A DNA stretch of 56,419 nucleotides from an uncultured Clostridia bacterium (GCA_934247225.1 CAKQJE010000016.1:1-56419), one strand, 5' to 3'; numbered from the stretch's first letter, positions 8,600 to 18,518 are shown. Numbers and translations: made by a program. The notes: a model not told the origin generated them from the sequence alone.

Positions 8600-8647
8600 C
8601 TCCTATGATATAGTCAATCCAATAAAATCATTGACTAACCATAGGAG
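8600..8647 (-). promoter_or_regulatory. Long hairpin upstream of the HNH gene
   Basis: Two nested perfect arms, CTCCTATG / CATAGGAG (8600-8607 with 8640-8647) and TAGTCAAT / ATTGACTA (8611-8618 with 8630-8637), form a 16-bp two-part stem. In the minus-strand RNA the stem base contains most of an AGGAGG ribosome binding sequence. It may be a structured leader of the HNH gene or a recombination relic. Confidence 0.45.
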
Positions 8648-8844
8648 TGGCCTATTGCTATAAACCTCAAAGGGTAATCCTCATAAATAGCATTACAGAA
8701 GATTAGTTAGTCGGCTTTCTTTGAAAGCGGGTAGTTTTATTAAATTGCTTTTTTATTATAATGCAAATATTATAAAAAATCAATTCTAAAGACATATAAT
8801 TCGGTGAAATTTGCATTTATGATTTGAGGATAATTAAAGCTACT

Positions 8845-10151
8845 TTATAAAATACGCATTATAAGTTTGAAATCTTTAAGTCCGTAATACTCTCTGTTTT
8901 GTATCACATACGGCATTTTGACGTTTTTGTCGTAAAAAGAAAAACCCTGACTTTCGTCAAGGTTTATCGTCTTTGGGGTGTTGTAGATAATTATCATTTT
9001 GTCGTCATACAACTGAATTTCTTTTATAAAGTAATTTATCAGTTGTAGCGGCATTTTTTTAAGCGCGGATTTGTAATAATCGATTATTTGTTCTTTGGAA
9101 AGCCTGAACGCCGTTTGAGATTTTTCAATCGTCAATCGTTTTTCGATGTCGGTCAGTTTTTCTTCGAGTTCTCGCATACGTTTCATAACCGTTGCGCTTT
9201 GTCCGCCTAATTCTATGGCTTGCATAATGTTGTTTATCGTATTCTCGGTTTGGCGTTTCTCTTTTATGAGATTTGTCAGAACCGAGTTTTGTTTTATGCG
9301 GTTTTCCTGCACTTGCAGTAAATACGTTGCCATTTTATCTAATATTTCGGGGCGTTGCATTTGTTCGCATACATTATCAAGTACATATTTTTCGAGTATT
9401 TCTTTTCTGACTTGCGACTTTTTACAACCGCTTTGGTGTTTTCGCCCTAAACATTTGTAATAGCGTATTTTTTGTCCGTTTTTAGCCGTTCCGCATTCCG
9501 CAGAGATAGGACTGCCGCAATATCCGCATTTAATTTTGTTGCGAAGAAGATACACGACTTCAACGCTACGAGTTCCGTATTTGTTGGTTTCGGTCTTTCG
9601 TCTTACGTTTTCGTAAATTTCCGTCGGCACGATTTGCGGATACATATTCGTAAATACTTCGTTGCCGTGTCTGTATATACCCGAATACTTTTCGTTTTTG
9701 AGTATGTTATAGACGGTATTTCTCGCAAACTTTTTACCGCGATTGAAAATGCCTCTTTCGGTAAGAGTTTTTATTATGTCTTTAACGTAAACGCCTTGCG
9801 CGTATTGGTCGTAAATAAACCTTACGACTTCGGCTTTTTCTTCGTCTATTACGACTTTGTGATTTTCTACTTTATAGCCGTAAATGATAGTTCCACCCGT
9901 AAAGTTGCCTTTTTGTCTTGTTTCGTTCATTCCGCGCTTTACCTTTTGCGAAAGTTCGGCGGAGTAATATTCGGCGTAGCCCTCAATCATACTTTCGAGT
10001 ATAATTGCCTCGGGGCTGTCGGGAATATATTCGGTAGCGGAAACAACTTTAACGCCGTTGTCTTTAAGCGTTTTCTTGTGTTTTGTGGTTTCGTATTTAT
10101 TGCGCGAAAGCGCAATTCTATAAGTTAGTTTTAACAACTCACTATAACAAC
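8845..10151 (-). pseudogene. Large serine recombinase, truncated at its N-terminus
   Basis: Most of a large serine (resolvase/invertase) recombinase is present: the end of the catalytic domain (LSRNKYE, then IILESMIEGYAEYYSAELSQK), the recombinase domain (GGTIIYGYKV onward), a zinc ribbon (KCGYCGSP ... CLGRKHQSGC), a coiled coil and the C-terminal tail. The first ~70-80 residues, with the catalytic Ser and Arg, are missing. Before LSRNKYE, sequence resembling VVIVYKLDR occurs in another frame at about 10125-10151, broken by small indels and stops. The open frame runs upstream to 10290 only by reading through the terminator of the neighbouring chromosomal gene, so that 'start' is an artefact. 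The enzyme probably mobilised this island and is now inactive. Its decayed 5' end marks the right boundary of the island. Confidence 0.85.
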
Positions 10152-10217
10152 TCCGCTTATTCTGTTTTGAAACGTTTTGCCGCCACTTTTTCGTGTTCAC
10201 GAGTATACCGGCAGATG

Positions 10218-10260
10218 AAACGACCGGGATTTTGCAGATATGGCAAAATCCCGGTCGTTT
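10218..10260 (-). terminator. Terminator of the glycan operon ending at 10278
   Basis: A perfect 18-bp stem (10218-10235 with 10243-10260) closes a 7-nt loop, with AAA and TTT at its ends. It lies 18 nt past the stop of the DUF4838 gene. The symmetric ends mean it could work in both directions. Confidence 0.8.
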
Positions 10261-10277
10261 ATATAGAAGTTCAGTTG

Positions 10278-12092
10278 TTAAATCACGCACTTGTCGCTTG
10301 TATGCGGAATTTTCACTTCCGTTTCGGTAAACGCAACGTATCTTTCGAGCGAATAATTTTCTCTTGCTCTGTCGATTCCGGCAAACTTCGCCGCCAGAAC
10401 GAATTCCTCGCGTTTCCGCGCTCTGTCTTCTTCGTTTCCGTTCGGAAAGTACGAATAGTAGTTGATGTAAATCAGGTCGAGCGGGGTAATTTTTACGCCC
10501 GCAAGGCGTCTGAGATAAACTTCTCTCTCGTTGCCGGCAAAGCGTTCCTTTATCTTTATTTCCCCGTCTTCGATCGCTTTTATCGCTTTTTGAAGCATTT
10601 CATAAGGATTATTTTCGCCGCTTGTGAAATTACCGAAAGTTGTGAATTTTATATCTGCGCCGTCGGCAAGTTTTTTGGCGTAGTTATCGGAAAACAACCG
10701 CATAAACTCTCTTACGTTATCCGCGGCAACCGAATAATACCCGTCGATATACTCGTCTATAAGTAGATTAGCAGACTTTTTGCTTCCGTTCATCAATTGC
10801 CGGTAAGCGTAAGCGCGCATATTGCACTGCCAATTTTTTCGGCTATCGTTACTTCCCTGCATACAAAGATAAGTTATGCCGTAATTCTTGAAACCTTTAA
10901 CGTTAGCGTCTATGTTTTTGAAAGAATCGTAATAACCGAAATAGTTATTGAATGCAATATCGTAAGCCCAGAACCAAAACTCTTTTGCGATATATCGCCA
11001 CTCGCGCGTCGTCTTGACTATTTCTTCCTGTCGTACGTCGAAATAATGATAAGCGGCGTTGGAAAACAGCGCGAATTGTATCACGAGATTTTCGTCGGCG
11101 ACCACGCTTTCGTCAATCGGGACGATTTTTCCGTTTTCTCGTTTTACGGGCGCGTCTTTTGTATAATCATAAGCAAAAGTCATGAGTTTTACCGTTTTAC
11201 CGAGATTCTTTTTCGCTCTTTCGTTCACTCCGCGTATAACGGCGTTGCAAAACCGCACCAGCAATCCGCTACGTTTATATTTCGCGGCTAAGCGACGATT
11301 GTTTTCATCGTCGAAATAGTCCGATCCGTCTTCCTGCGTAAGCATAAACGTCGTTACGTCAGGATACGTTACGACGTCTTTATACATTTCGTCGATAACT
11401 GCTTTCACAACGCTTTCCGACATTTTTTCGTCGACTGTTCCGTCTTCGCAAAGCCCGTTCGTTATATCGATCGTGATCATTTTTTCGTCGTTGACGACTA
11501 TGTGACGATAGAATTCGGGGTGAGTATTACCGTACTTTTCGTAAGGAACGTAGTAATGAAAGTTATGAGATACGTTCCTGCCGTAAACATCGATTTTGCC
11601 GCCGTGAGCGTCGTCGGATTCGGTAAACACGTCCTTTATCCTGACCTTCGCCATAAAGTCCTGATCGGCTAAACTTTGAAAAGTATCTCCGACGAGATAA
11701 GTCCGCATTTCGAAAAGCGGTTCATAGACGTATCTTTCCACCTTAACGACGTCTTTTTTCGGAACGATTTCGCAATCGGCGGTCAAAAACTTAACTCCTA
11801 AACACTCCTCGGCGAACGCGAAAGCGGCGTAAACGACCGCATGTTGCGTTTTGCCGGTTATCGTTATATCGTTACCCTGTGCGTCGATTATGAACCCGTC
11901 CGCATGAGACGTGCCGAGATTCGCGTCGGCTTTAAGAAGAATTTTATATTCACCGTCATCGGATAAACTAACGCCCGTAACCGCGAAAACGTATTTTTTT
12001 ATCGTTTCCGTCGCTTTTTTTTCGACCGCTTCCGTAAGTTTTTCCGTGCGAACGGAATATTTATTCAGAGTTTGTTTGTCAATTGTCAGCAT
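10278..12092 (-). CDS. DUF4838 glycoside hydrolase-like protein
   Basis: A 604-aa protein of the DUF4838 type. Its N-terminal part has the GH20/GH67-like accessory fold (TGKTQHAVVYAAFAFAEECLG, given in parts: TGKTQHAVVYA and FAFAEECLG, about 77-97). The central part is a TIM-barrel domain, and the end contains the family-like SNDSRKNWQ and LIDEYIDGYY. No signal peptide or lipobox was seen, so it is probably cytoplasmic and would act on imported oligosaccharides. It lies 4 nt after the GH-like lipoprotein and is the last gene of the transporter operon. The substrate cannot be read from the sequence; uronic-acid-containing glycans are one family-based option. Confidence 0.75.
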   Translation of the reverse strand: MLTIDKQTLNKYSVRTEKLTEAVEKKATETIKKYVFAVTGVSLSDDGEYKILLKADANLGTSHADGFIIDAQGNDITITGKTQHAVVYAAFAFAEECLGVKFLTADCEIVPKKDVVKVERYVYEPLFEMRTYLVGDTFQSLADQDFMAKVRIKDVFTESDDAHGGKIDVYGRNVSHNFHYYVPYEKYGNTHPEFYRHIVVNDEKMITIDITNGLCEDGTVDEKMSESVVKAVIDEMYKDVVTYPDVTTFMLTQEDGSDYFDDENNRRLAAKYKRSGLLVRFCNAVIRGVNERAKKNLGKTVKLMTFAYDYTKDAPVKRENGKIVPIDESVVADENLVIQFALFSNAAYHYFDVRQEEIVKTTREWRYIAKEFWFWAYDIAFNNYFGYYDSFKNIDANVKGFKNYGITYLCMQGSNDSRKNWQCNMRAYAYRQLMNGSKKSANLLIDEYIDGYYSVAADNVREFMRLFSDNYAKKLADGADIKFTTFGNFTSGENNPYEMLQKAIKAIEDGEIKIKERFAGNEREVYLRRLAGVKITPLDLIYINYYSYFPNGNEEDRARKREEFVLAAKFAGIDRARENYSLERYVAFTETEVKIPHTSDKCVI

Positions 12093-12096
12093 CTTG

Positions 12097-13590
12097 TTAT
12101 TTGAGAACTACGAGTACACCTTCGCCCGCCTCGAGCGTAAGCGGCAGATTTTTAGCCGCGACTTCCGCCGATACGGCGCGCTGAATTACTTCGTAGCCAT
12201 AGGTTTTATCAAAGTTGAGGGTTACGTTCGCCTTATCCTTTCTCGAATAATTGACGACGTAGAGCGCGGTGCCGCCGTTGTAATCGAAACAACCGACGAA
12301 ACAATCGTCGCCGGAAACGGAAGTAAGTTGACGGAATTTACCGTCTCTTATCAGTTCCTCTCTGTCGTCCGCCTGCGTATCGGCGAGAAGATTTGCTTTT
12401 TCGCCATGTACTATCATACCGATATTCGCGCTGTTCATCAGAACATGGTCTATCGCCTTAATCTGCGTGTTTGCTTTCTGAACGTAATAATACCAGCGCG
12501 TTTTATTGCCTGCCGCCGAAATTATGCCGTTGCGGTCGAAATCGTAAGTTCCGCCGGGCGCGTAAGCGAAATGCACAGGCTCGACGAGCGGAAAGTACTG
12601 TATTGCCTTGCAGCCGTAGCAAAGCGCGATATTCACGTCGAACAACAGTTCTCCCTCGTCGGGATACGGATCTACAGATTCGATTTCCTGCGCGCCGTCG
12701 TTCCATTGACCGCCGGCCTGCAACATTCTCCACATCGGCACTCCGTAATTATTCGCGAGCGAACGAATTTGCGAAAGTTGCGTGAACATCATCGAAAGTT
12801 CTTTGTCGGGCGTGTCCTTTTGCGTGTAGAAATAACCCGTGGCCGACAAAAACGGCACTTTAATTTTGCCGTAAATCTTATTGAAATATTTTTTCTGCGT
12901 AATATTTTCTTCCCCGCCGCCGTAAGTCAGATCGCCGCCGCCGTAGCCGAGCGAATTGATGTATAGTTCGACATTGCCGTAGTCCACTTCGCGTAAGACG
13001 TCGTAAGTTGCCTGCAACGCGTCGAGTTGATACCAGAAGGGTTCGTCCGCGCCCTTTATTCCGAGGAAGGAATCGTACGCGGCGTACGCGGAAATGTAAT
13101 TCGTCATTTCGGTTACGCCGAAAGGCATTTTATCGCCCGCGGTGTAACGTTTGGAAGCGTCGTCCTGTCTTCCGCAGAACGACGTTATCGAATTGATGTT
13201 CGCGAACAGACCTATGCCGTATTTTTCACCGAGTTCGAGCGTCCTTTTTACCGTATCCGAATCTTCGTCTTTGGAATACACTACCATATTCACGCCGGCG
13301 TCGGAGATAAGTCCGAAATACTTATCGCTTACCATCTGAGGAATTTCAAGTCCGTCGATAGTTCCGCCCGAATTATAAACTCCGTAAAAGCCGCCGATCG
13401 GCATAACGTCTTTGCCTCCCAGAAAGTCGAAGTAAAGCGAGTTATATTCGGCCGCTACGCCTTTTTCGGAAACGTAGTAATTACCGTTGGTAAGTTTTTT
13501 AACGTCGTCGGCTGTCGTCTTGTTTGCGCAGCCCGCGGAACAAACCGCAAGCGCGCCAGCCATCATAACGGAAAGGGCTTTCTTATTCAT
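12097..13590 (-). CDS. GH-like TIM-barrel lipoprotein
   Basis: A 497-aa lipoprotein with a signal peptide ending in CSAGC (Cys21). The body looks like a retaining glycoside hydrolase barrel: LYFDFLGGKDVMPIGGFYG near 52-70, the candidate catalytic pair in KGADEPFW (D182, E183), and a C-terminal beta domain (FDYNGGTALYVVNYSR) like those that follow beta-galactosidase-type barrels. It probably cleaves glycans at the outer face of the membrane and feeds the transporter in the same operon. The start overlaps the preceding surface-protein gene by 8 nt. No GH family can be assigned with confidence, and loss of catalytic function cannot be excluded. Confidence 0.65.
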   Translation of the reverse strand: MNKKALSVMMAGALAVCSAGCANKTTADDVKKLTNGNYYVSEKGVAAEYNSLYFDFLGGKDVMPIGGFYGVYNSGGTIDGLEIPQMVSDKYFGLISDAGVNMVVYSKDEDSDTVKRTLELGEKYGIGLFANINSITSFCGRQDDASKRYTAGDKMPFGVTEMTNYISAYAAYDSFLGIKGADEPFWYQLDALQATYDVLREVDYGNVELYINSLGYGGGDLTYGGGEENITQKKYFNKIYGKIKVPFLSATGYFYTQKDTPDKELSMMFTQLSQIRSLANNYGVPMWRMLQAGGQWNDGAQEIESVDPYPDEGELLFDVNIALCYGCKAIQYFPLVEPVHFAYAPGGTYDFDRNGIISAAGNKTRWYYYVQKANTQIKAIDHVLMNSANIGMIVHGEKANLLADTQADDREELIRDGKFRQLTSVSGDDCFVGCFDYNGGTALYVVNYSRKDKANVTLNFDKTYGYEVIQRAVSAEVAAKNLPLTLEAGEGVLVVLK

Positions 13591-15196
13591 GGTCTTTTCT
13601 CCTTTTCACAAAAGCGATAGCGCCTAACATCGGCAAAACCGTAAAGCCGCCCAAAGCCGCTCCGCAACCCGATTTTTCCGAAGTTGTTTTGCCGATTTTG
13701 TTCGTTATAAGGTCGCCGTCCGACCACTTGTCTGCGTAAACGAAGTCGGGTTCGGTTCTGTTTTTAACTCCGTTATACTCTATTTCGACGTTTTGCGGAT
13801 GAATATCGTTGTTGACGATTTTTATATTATCGAAAGTATAACCGCAATATCCGTAAGCCATAATCGCAATGCTTCCGTAAGGAGTATAACCTAAATCGTT
13901 TGAAAAAAGCGGTTCGGCAGGATAAGTTTCGCTGTCCGAAAGTTTATACCACACCGAAAAAACTCCGTCTTGCATAGATACCTTATAGTTGTATACTTTG
14001 CCTTCGTTATTTTCGCTTAAAATATCCATTTCGACGGTTTTATACGCCGAAGGGTATTCCTGCATTTTAGGATTGCGGTTAAGTTGATTGTAAAGTTTGC
14101 TTATCTTTTCTTCCACTTCCATAGTGTAAAGAACGTTTGTACGGGCGTGGTTATCGAAAGAGCCTCTTCCGGTAGATGCTTCGAGCGAAAATCCGAGCCA
14201 GCCGCTCGCCTTTTCTTTCACGACGTTTCCGTCTGCGTCTGTCACGGTCTTTCTCGTTACGTCGATAAGATCGAAAGTCATTTCAAAGTTGGAGTACGAG
14301 TATACCGAACTTATAAAGCACGGACGCCCCGTGAAAGTCAACGCGCCGTTTTCCACCTTTACTCCGCCCGGCAGGTGAGTTCCGTCGTTGGGGTCGGAAC
14401 GAGTATAGAAGGCGTTGCCGTTGTATTCGTCTTTATCGAAAGATTCGGTAAGTTCGATAGGCGTGGCGGCATTGATATAGTCGTACGACTTAATCTTAAC
14501 CGCCGATATCGTCGCTTCGCACACAGCCGTCTGACCTATGCAAACGCGCCCCGAAACGGAATGGTCCGTATTGCCCACCGTCGCGTCGTCGCACAGCACG
14601 TACGGCGCGGAAACCCCGGCGGGAGCGATCGTAACGGTCATATACCCGTCCGTAGCCAAAGAAGCGTTAAGCGTGAAACTGCTGCCGAAATCAAGCGACG
14701 GATATTCGGCGGGAGCAACTATATCCGTCTTTGCCCCGCTTTCTTCGTCGAATTTGCAAACGCCGACTTTGAGCCGTTTGTTATCGTTGACGAAATACAC
14801 CTCGCTCGTCCCTTTTTCTCCGAGTCCGCCTGCGATTTTATCCATTCCGTACGAAACCGCAAAGCGGTTGTTTTCACCGCTCGGAATCTCGGAAATCGTC
14901 AGCGTGAAAGACGAGGTATAAATTTCGTCTATTTCGTCGGCGGAACAATCCTTGAAAACATATCTTGTGGTAATCCTTGCGTCTTCGCTGCAATCGCCGT
15001 CGAAAACAACGGCGTTGTTCTCGGATTTTACGTTGCCGGCAATTCTCCATTTACCTTTGTCGAGCTGACCGGTAATGGAAGTTTTATCCGCAACGTTAAC
15101 GTCCGATTTACCTGCGTTCGCAACGGTAACGGCAGGAAGGGCGCACAGCGCGAGCGCAATGCACGCAGGCGCGATTTTTTGTAATAATTTCTTCAT
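13583..15196 (-). CDS. Secreted two-domain surface protein with GC-type C-terminal tail
   Basis: A 537-aa exported protein with an N-terminal signal peptide (MKKLLQKIAPACIALALC). It has two lectin/LamG-like beta domains, about 40-225 and 240-470. The second half repeats the theme of the first (DGDCSEDARI versus GRPCFISS, each followed by strands and a 'duration of binding' style beta sheet). The end reads SGCGAALGG, then a hydrophobic stretch, then VKRRKDHE: a tripartite sorting-like tail shared with five other proteins here. It sits between the binding lipoprotein and the GH-like lipoprotein of the transporter operon, so a glycan-binding role at the cell surface is likely. That role is inferred from fold pattern and neighbours. 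Confidence 0.6.
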   Translation of the reverse strand: MKKLLQKIAPACIALALCALPAVTVANAGKSDVNVADKTSITGQLDKGKWRIAGNVKSENNAVVFDGDCSEDARITTRYVFKDCSADEIDEIYTSSFTLTISEIPSGENNRFAVSYGMDKIAGGLGEKGTSEVYFVNDNKRLKVGVCKFDEESGAKTDIVAPAEYPSLDFGSSFTLNASLATDGYMTVTIAPAGVSAPYVLCDDATVGNTDHSVSGRVCIGQTAVCEATISAVKIKSYDYINAATPIELTESFDKDEYNGNAFYTRSDPNDGTHLPGGVKVENGALTFTGRPCFISSVYSYSNFEMTFDLIDVTRKTVTDADGNVVKEKASGWLGFSLEASTGRGSFDNHARTNVLYTMEVEEKISKLYNQLNRNPKMQEYPSAYKTVEMDILSENNEGKVYNYKVSMQDGVFSVWYKLSDSETYPAEPLFSNDLGYTPYGSIAIMAYGYCGYTFDNIKIVNNDIHPQNVEIEYNGVKNRTEPDFVYADKWSDGDLITNKIGKTTSEKSGCGAALGGFTVLPMLGAIAFVKRRKDHE

Positions 15197-15198
15197 TT

Positions 15199-16722
15199 TT
15201 ACCCCTTTATACCCGCGTTTTTAAGCCACGTCGTCCAGCCCGTATTCGCGTTTACGTTGTTTTTGAATGCCGTCCAGAGATCAGCCGCGCTCTGCGGATT
15301 ATTCGTAGTAGTGAGTTGACCTACGATATCTACCGTGCCGTAAAGGTGAAGAGTCGCCGTTTTTGAAAATACGGGGCTCGTCGCGTTACCGTCGGTTACG
15401 TTGGTGTTGGTCTTACTTCTCGCGTATTGCTCTTTTTCGTGAGCCGTCCAGTTCGAAGTGTTTACGAGCGTTTCGTCCGTAAGGTTTGCGTTAGCCGAAT
15501 AATGCGTGGCGTTTATGAACTTCGCCAATCCTTCGTCGGAATAATAGTATTGAATAAACTTCTTTACGCCGTCCATTGCGTTGGTATATTGGTTGACGAT
15601 CATGGCGTGTTCGCTGCCGTTGTTATATACCAGGGTTCTCGCGGCGTAAACTCTGTCCCAATCGGCTTGCGATACGTCGTAGCCGCTGCCGGTAAGCGAA
15701 ACGGTCGCGCCGTTGTCGAGCACGTTATCGACAGCCGAAACAAGCGCGGCGAGTTCTTGGTCGTCGGCTACGGTGTCGAGTTTCTGGGCAAGCGCGCTGA
15801 TAACGGGAGTACGCATCATCTTTATGTTCTTTTCTTTAAGCGCGGCCACCTCGCCGAACACCCAGTTGCCGTTTGCCATCATGACCGCGTCGCCGAGATT
15901 GAAATATGTTGCGACCTTAAATTTGTCGGGATCTTCGATAATCGTCTTGCTGCTAAGTAACGAGCCGAGAACGTCGAGAGCATATTTTCTGCCGTCCGTT
16001 TCGCTTAAATAAACGTCTTTCGACGGAGTGTTGCCCGACTCGTCTTTGAGTTGAAGCCAATTGTTGTTGTAATAATCGAGCCCCGCGTACTGCGCCATCC
16101 ATGCTTTCACGAGATATTGATAATAACCCATTCTGGCGTCTTTAAGTTGGACGAAAGACTTTTTAGTTTCGCCGAGTGACGTAACGAGGTCTGCAAGTTC
16201 GTCGGTCGTTCTCGGAACGTCGATTTCTTCGTCTTCGAGAACGTCGGCATAGTAGAAAATACCTGTCGTCGAGCCTGCCCAACCGAGTGTTTTCAACTCT
16301 CCGTTTTCGTTTTTAAGCGATTCGTAGAGAGATTTATCGTATTTATCCTTAATCGATTTCGTTTCGCCCGGTATGGTTTCGGTAGCGATTTCGGAAAGGT
16401 CGGCGAACAAATCTGTGTAGTTCATAAAAACCGACAACTGATTGAAGTAAATATCCGTAGTGTCGTTTTTACGTTTCTGCAAGGAATTGGCAATAGTCTG
16501 CGCGTTCTTGCTCGTTCTTAAATCTACTTTATATTCGGGATATTTTTTCATAAAGCCGGAAACTATATCTTCCATAAAGGTCTTTCCGAAACTTCCTTCC
16601 CAGAACGATATTTCGATATCCGTCGTGCTGTTGGGCGCTTCCTTGTTGTTACAACCGGCAAACGCCGCGCAGGCAAGCCCTGCAGCGAGAGCCGCCGCAA
16701 CGAATTTAATTGATTTTTTCAT
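15199..16722 (-). CDS. Sugar ABC transporter substrate-binding lipoprotein (CUT1)
   Basis: A 507-aa extracellular solute-binding lipoprotein with lipobox AFAGC (Cys24). It has the type-1 periplasmic binding start DIEISFWEGSFGKTF and the usual MalE-like segments (DIYFNQLSVF, GNWVFGEVAAL). It captures an oligosaccharide and delivers it to the two permeases encoded directly upstream in the operon. It is longer than the typical ~430 aa of the family. An ATG with AGGAGGTT just before it supports the start at 16722. The substrate is unknown; neighbouring hydrolase-like proteins point to a complex glycan. Confidence 0.88.
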   Translation of the reverse strand: MKKSIKFVAAALAAGLACAAFAGCNNKEAPNSTTDIEISFWEGSFGKTFMEDIVSGFMKKYPEYKVDLRTSKNAQTIANSLQKRKNDTTDIYFNQLSVFMNYTDLFADLSEIATETIPGETKSIKDKYDKSLYESLKNENGELKTLGWAGSTTGIFYYADVLEDEEIDVPRTTDELADLVTSLGETKKSFVQLKDARMGYYQYLVKAWMAQYAGLDYYNNNWLQLKDESGNTPSKDVYLSETDGRKYALDVLGSLLSSKTIIEDPDKFKVATYFNLGDAVMMANGNWVFGEVAALKEKNIKMMRTPVISALAQKLDTVADDQELAALVSAVDNVLDNGATVSLTGSGYDVSQADWDRVYAARTLVYNNGSEHAMIVNQYTNAMDGVKKFIQYYYSDEGLAKFINATHYSANANLTDETLVNTSNWTAHEKEQYARSKTNTNVTDGNATSPVFSKTATLHLYGTVDIVGQLTTTNNPQSAADLWTAFKNNVNANTGWTTWLKNAGIKG

Positions 16723-16733
16723 AATTTAACCTC

Positions 16734-17606
16734 CTATTCTTTTATACCGCCCAAAGATACGTTACTCATAAGCACGTTGTTGAAAAACGCGAAGATTACG
16801 AGCGGCGGTATGCACGTTATAAAGTAAGCCATATAGAGAATATCGAAGTCGCCGCCCGATTCCGTTCTGAAAAGGTATATACCTACCGAAAGAGTGGGCA
16901 GTTCGTTAAGATATAACAAAGCCGTCGAATAGTTATTCCACTCCGCCATCCATATCATAAGGAATATCGCCCCGAACATCGGAAGCGCCTGCGGAAACAT
17001 TACGCGGAAAAATATCGTATAATCGCCTGCGCCGTCTATTCTTGCGGCTTCGGCGTAAGTATTGCTTACGTTCTGGAAAAAGGCGTAAAAATACATATAG
17101 TAAACGCCTATGCCCGAAAACGAAGTTATTATCATAAGCCGGCTGTTCAGAAGCCCTAACTTATCGAGTAAAAGATACATACTTCCGCCCGTGCCGTATA
17201 TCGGAAGTATCATCGTTATAAGCGAAGCGATAAAATAAGCGCCGGAACCGGGGAATTTGTATTTACAGGTAACGTAGGCGAGCATCGCGGTGCACGAAGC
17301 CGAGAAAAACGCGCCGATTACCGAAAAGTATATGCTGTTAAAAAGCATTCCCCAAAAGCCCGTGTCGTTGATTTTCAACATTTCCATCATCTTGGGAATA
17401 TTGTCGAAACGCCATTTGGTCGGGAGCGCGAACGGGCTGGCGACTATATCGTCGGGCGTTTTCATGCCGGACATAAAGCACCACCACAGGCAATACAGAT
17501 ACGAAAACGCGACGAGCGCGAATATTGCGAAGATTATGCAATAAAGTACTCTTTCCGACGCGCTCCGCTTCTGCCAGCCGAGAAAATGTTTTTTGACTTT
17601 CATCAA
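16734..17606 (-). CDS. Sugar ABC transporter permease, MalG type
   Basis: A 290-aa inner-membrane permease with six predicted hydrophobic segments. The EAA loop motif reads EAARIDGAGDYTIFFRVMFP, the ATPase contact site of CUT1 permeases. It forms the channel together with the permease that precedes it and overlaps it by 4 nt. No ATP-binding subunit is encoded in the operon, so a shared MsmX/MsmK-type ATPase from elsewhere must energise it. Confidence 0.9.
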   Translation of the reverse strand: MMKVKKHFLGWQKRSASERVLYCIIFAIFALVAFSYLYCLWWCFMSGMKTPDDIVASPFALPTKWRFDNIPKMMEMLKINDTGFWGMLFNSIYFSVIGAFFSASCTAMLAYVTCKYKFPGSGAYFIASLITMILPIYGTGGSMYLLLDKLGLLNSRLMIITSFSGIGVYYMYFYAFFQNVSNTYAEAARIDGAGDYTIFFRVMFPQALPMFGAIFLMIWMAEWNNYSTALLYLNELPTLSVGIYLFRTESGGDFDILYMAYFITCIPPLVIFAFFNNVLMSNVSLGGIKE

Positions 17607-18517
17607 TACTCCACCCCCTGAAATACCTTACCCGAAATTTTTCGGATGGTAAGCGATACAGCGCAGGATATTACCGTTAAGAACAAGCCGAGCGCGGACA
17701 TATAGTTGAACGCGTTGGACGAGTTGTTTATCGCCACCGAATAGACTTGCAGATACATCCAGTTGGATATGGTCTGCGTGCCTTCCGTACCCATGGTAAG
17801 CAGGAAAACTTGTCCGCTTGCGCCGAATATGCCGGCAATCTGTAAAACGAACATGAGCGCGAAAGTCGGCCATACTATGGGGATAATTATCTTAAACGCC
17901 TCCTGCACCCAGTTTACGCCGTCTATCCTGGCGGATTCGATAACCCCGTCGGGGACTCTCGAAAACGTTCCGCCCCAGATAATCAGGTTGCCGGGGAACG
18001 TCAGCCATACCATATTGAGAAGTACGGCTTTGTTGGCGAATCTCGAATCGGAAAATATCCGCGGCGGCTCGGAAAGCCCGCAAATTTTCTGCACGAGATT
18101 TCTGCATGCGTCGGTTTCGAGAAGATTATAATAAATCGCACAAAGCACAACCGCCGACAATATGCTCGGCAGATAGAATATTACCCGGAACGCCTTATAC
18201 AGAAAAATCTTTTTATACAGAAAGTATGACACGAATACACCGACGATGAACGTTATCATATTTACGCCGAAAGTTATAAACGTGTTTCTGAAAGCCTCTT
18301 TCATCTCGTCGTTAGGAGGAAAAAGATTGGCGAAGACGTCTTTGAAGTTATCCAGCGTCCATATCTTTTCTCCGTCGATATTCTGTTGAAATGACATCGC
18401 GAAAGCGTCTAAATTAACGTAGACGTAAAACACCAGAAACGTAATCGTCGGCAATATTACGAACGAAAGAATGAACCCCGCTTTTTTTAATTTATACGCA
18501 ACACCGTATCTGATCAT
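17603..18517 (-). CDS. Sugar ABC transporter permease, MalF type
   Basis: A 304-aa inner-membrane permease of the MalF/UgpA type with six hydrophobic segments. Its EAA loop is IESARIDGVNWVQEAFKIIIP. It pairs with the MalG-type permease, whose start overlaps its stop by 4 nt. It begins one base after the upstream surface-protein gene, so translation is probably coupled through the whole operon. The downstream neighbours show import of a glycan-derived oligosaccharide. Confidence 0.9.
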   Translation of the reverse strand: MIRYGVAYKLKKAGFILSFVILPTITFLVFYVYVNLDAFAMSFQQNIDGEKIWTLDNFKDVFANLFPPNDEMKEAFRNTFITFGVNMITFIVGVFVSYFLYKKIFLYKAFRVIFYLPSILSAVVLCAIYYNLLETDACRNLVQKICGLSEPPRIFSDSRFANKAVLLNMVWLTFPGNLIIWGGTFSRVPDGVIESARIDGVNWVQEAFKIIIPIVWPTFALMFVLQIAGIFGASGQVFLLTMGTEGTQTISNWMYLQVYSVAINNSSNAFNYMSALGLFLTVISCAVSLTIRKISGKVFQGVEY

Positions 18518-18518
18518 T

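Noticed and set aside
9472..10128. 218-codon plus-strand frame
   Set aside because: A shadow of the recombinase remnant on the opposite strand; no ribosome binding site or domain pattern.
10140..10290. Apparent N-terminus of the serine recombinase up to 10290
   Set aside because: It reads through the glycan-operon terminator and shows no resolvase sequence; the true domain start is missing.
14084..15184. 366-codon plus-strand frame
   Set aside because: A shadow of the GC-tailed surface protein; CG-rich codons of the real gene keep the other strand open.
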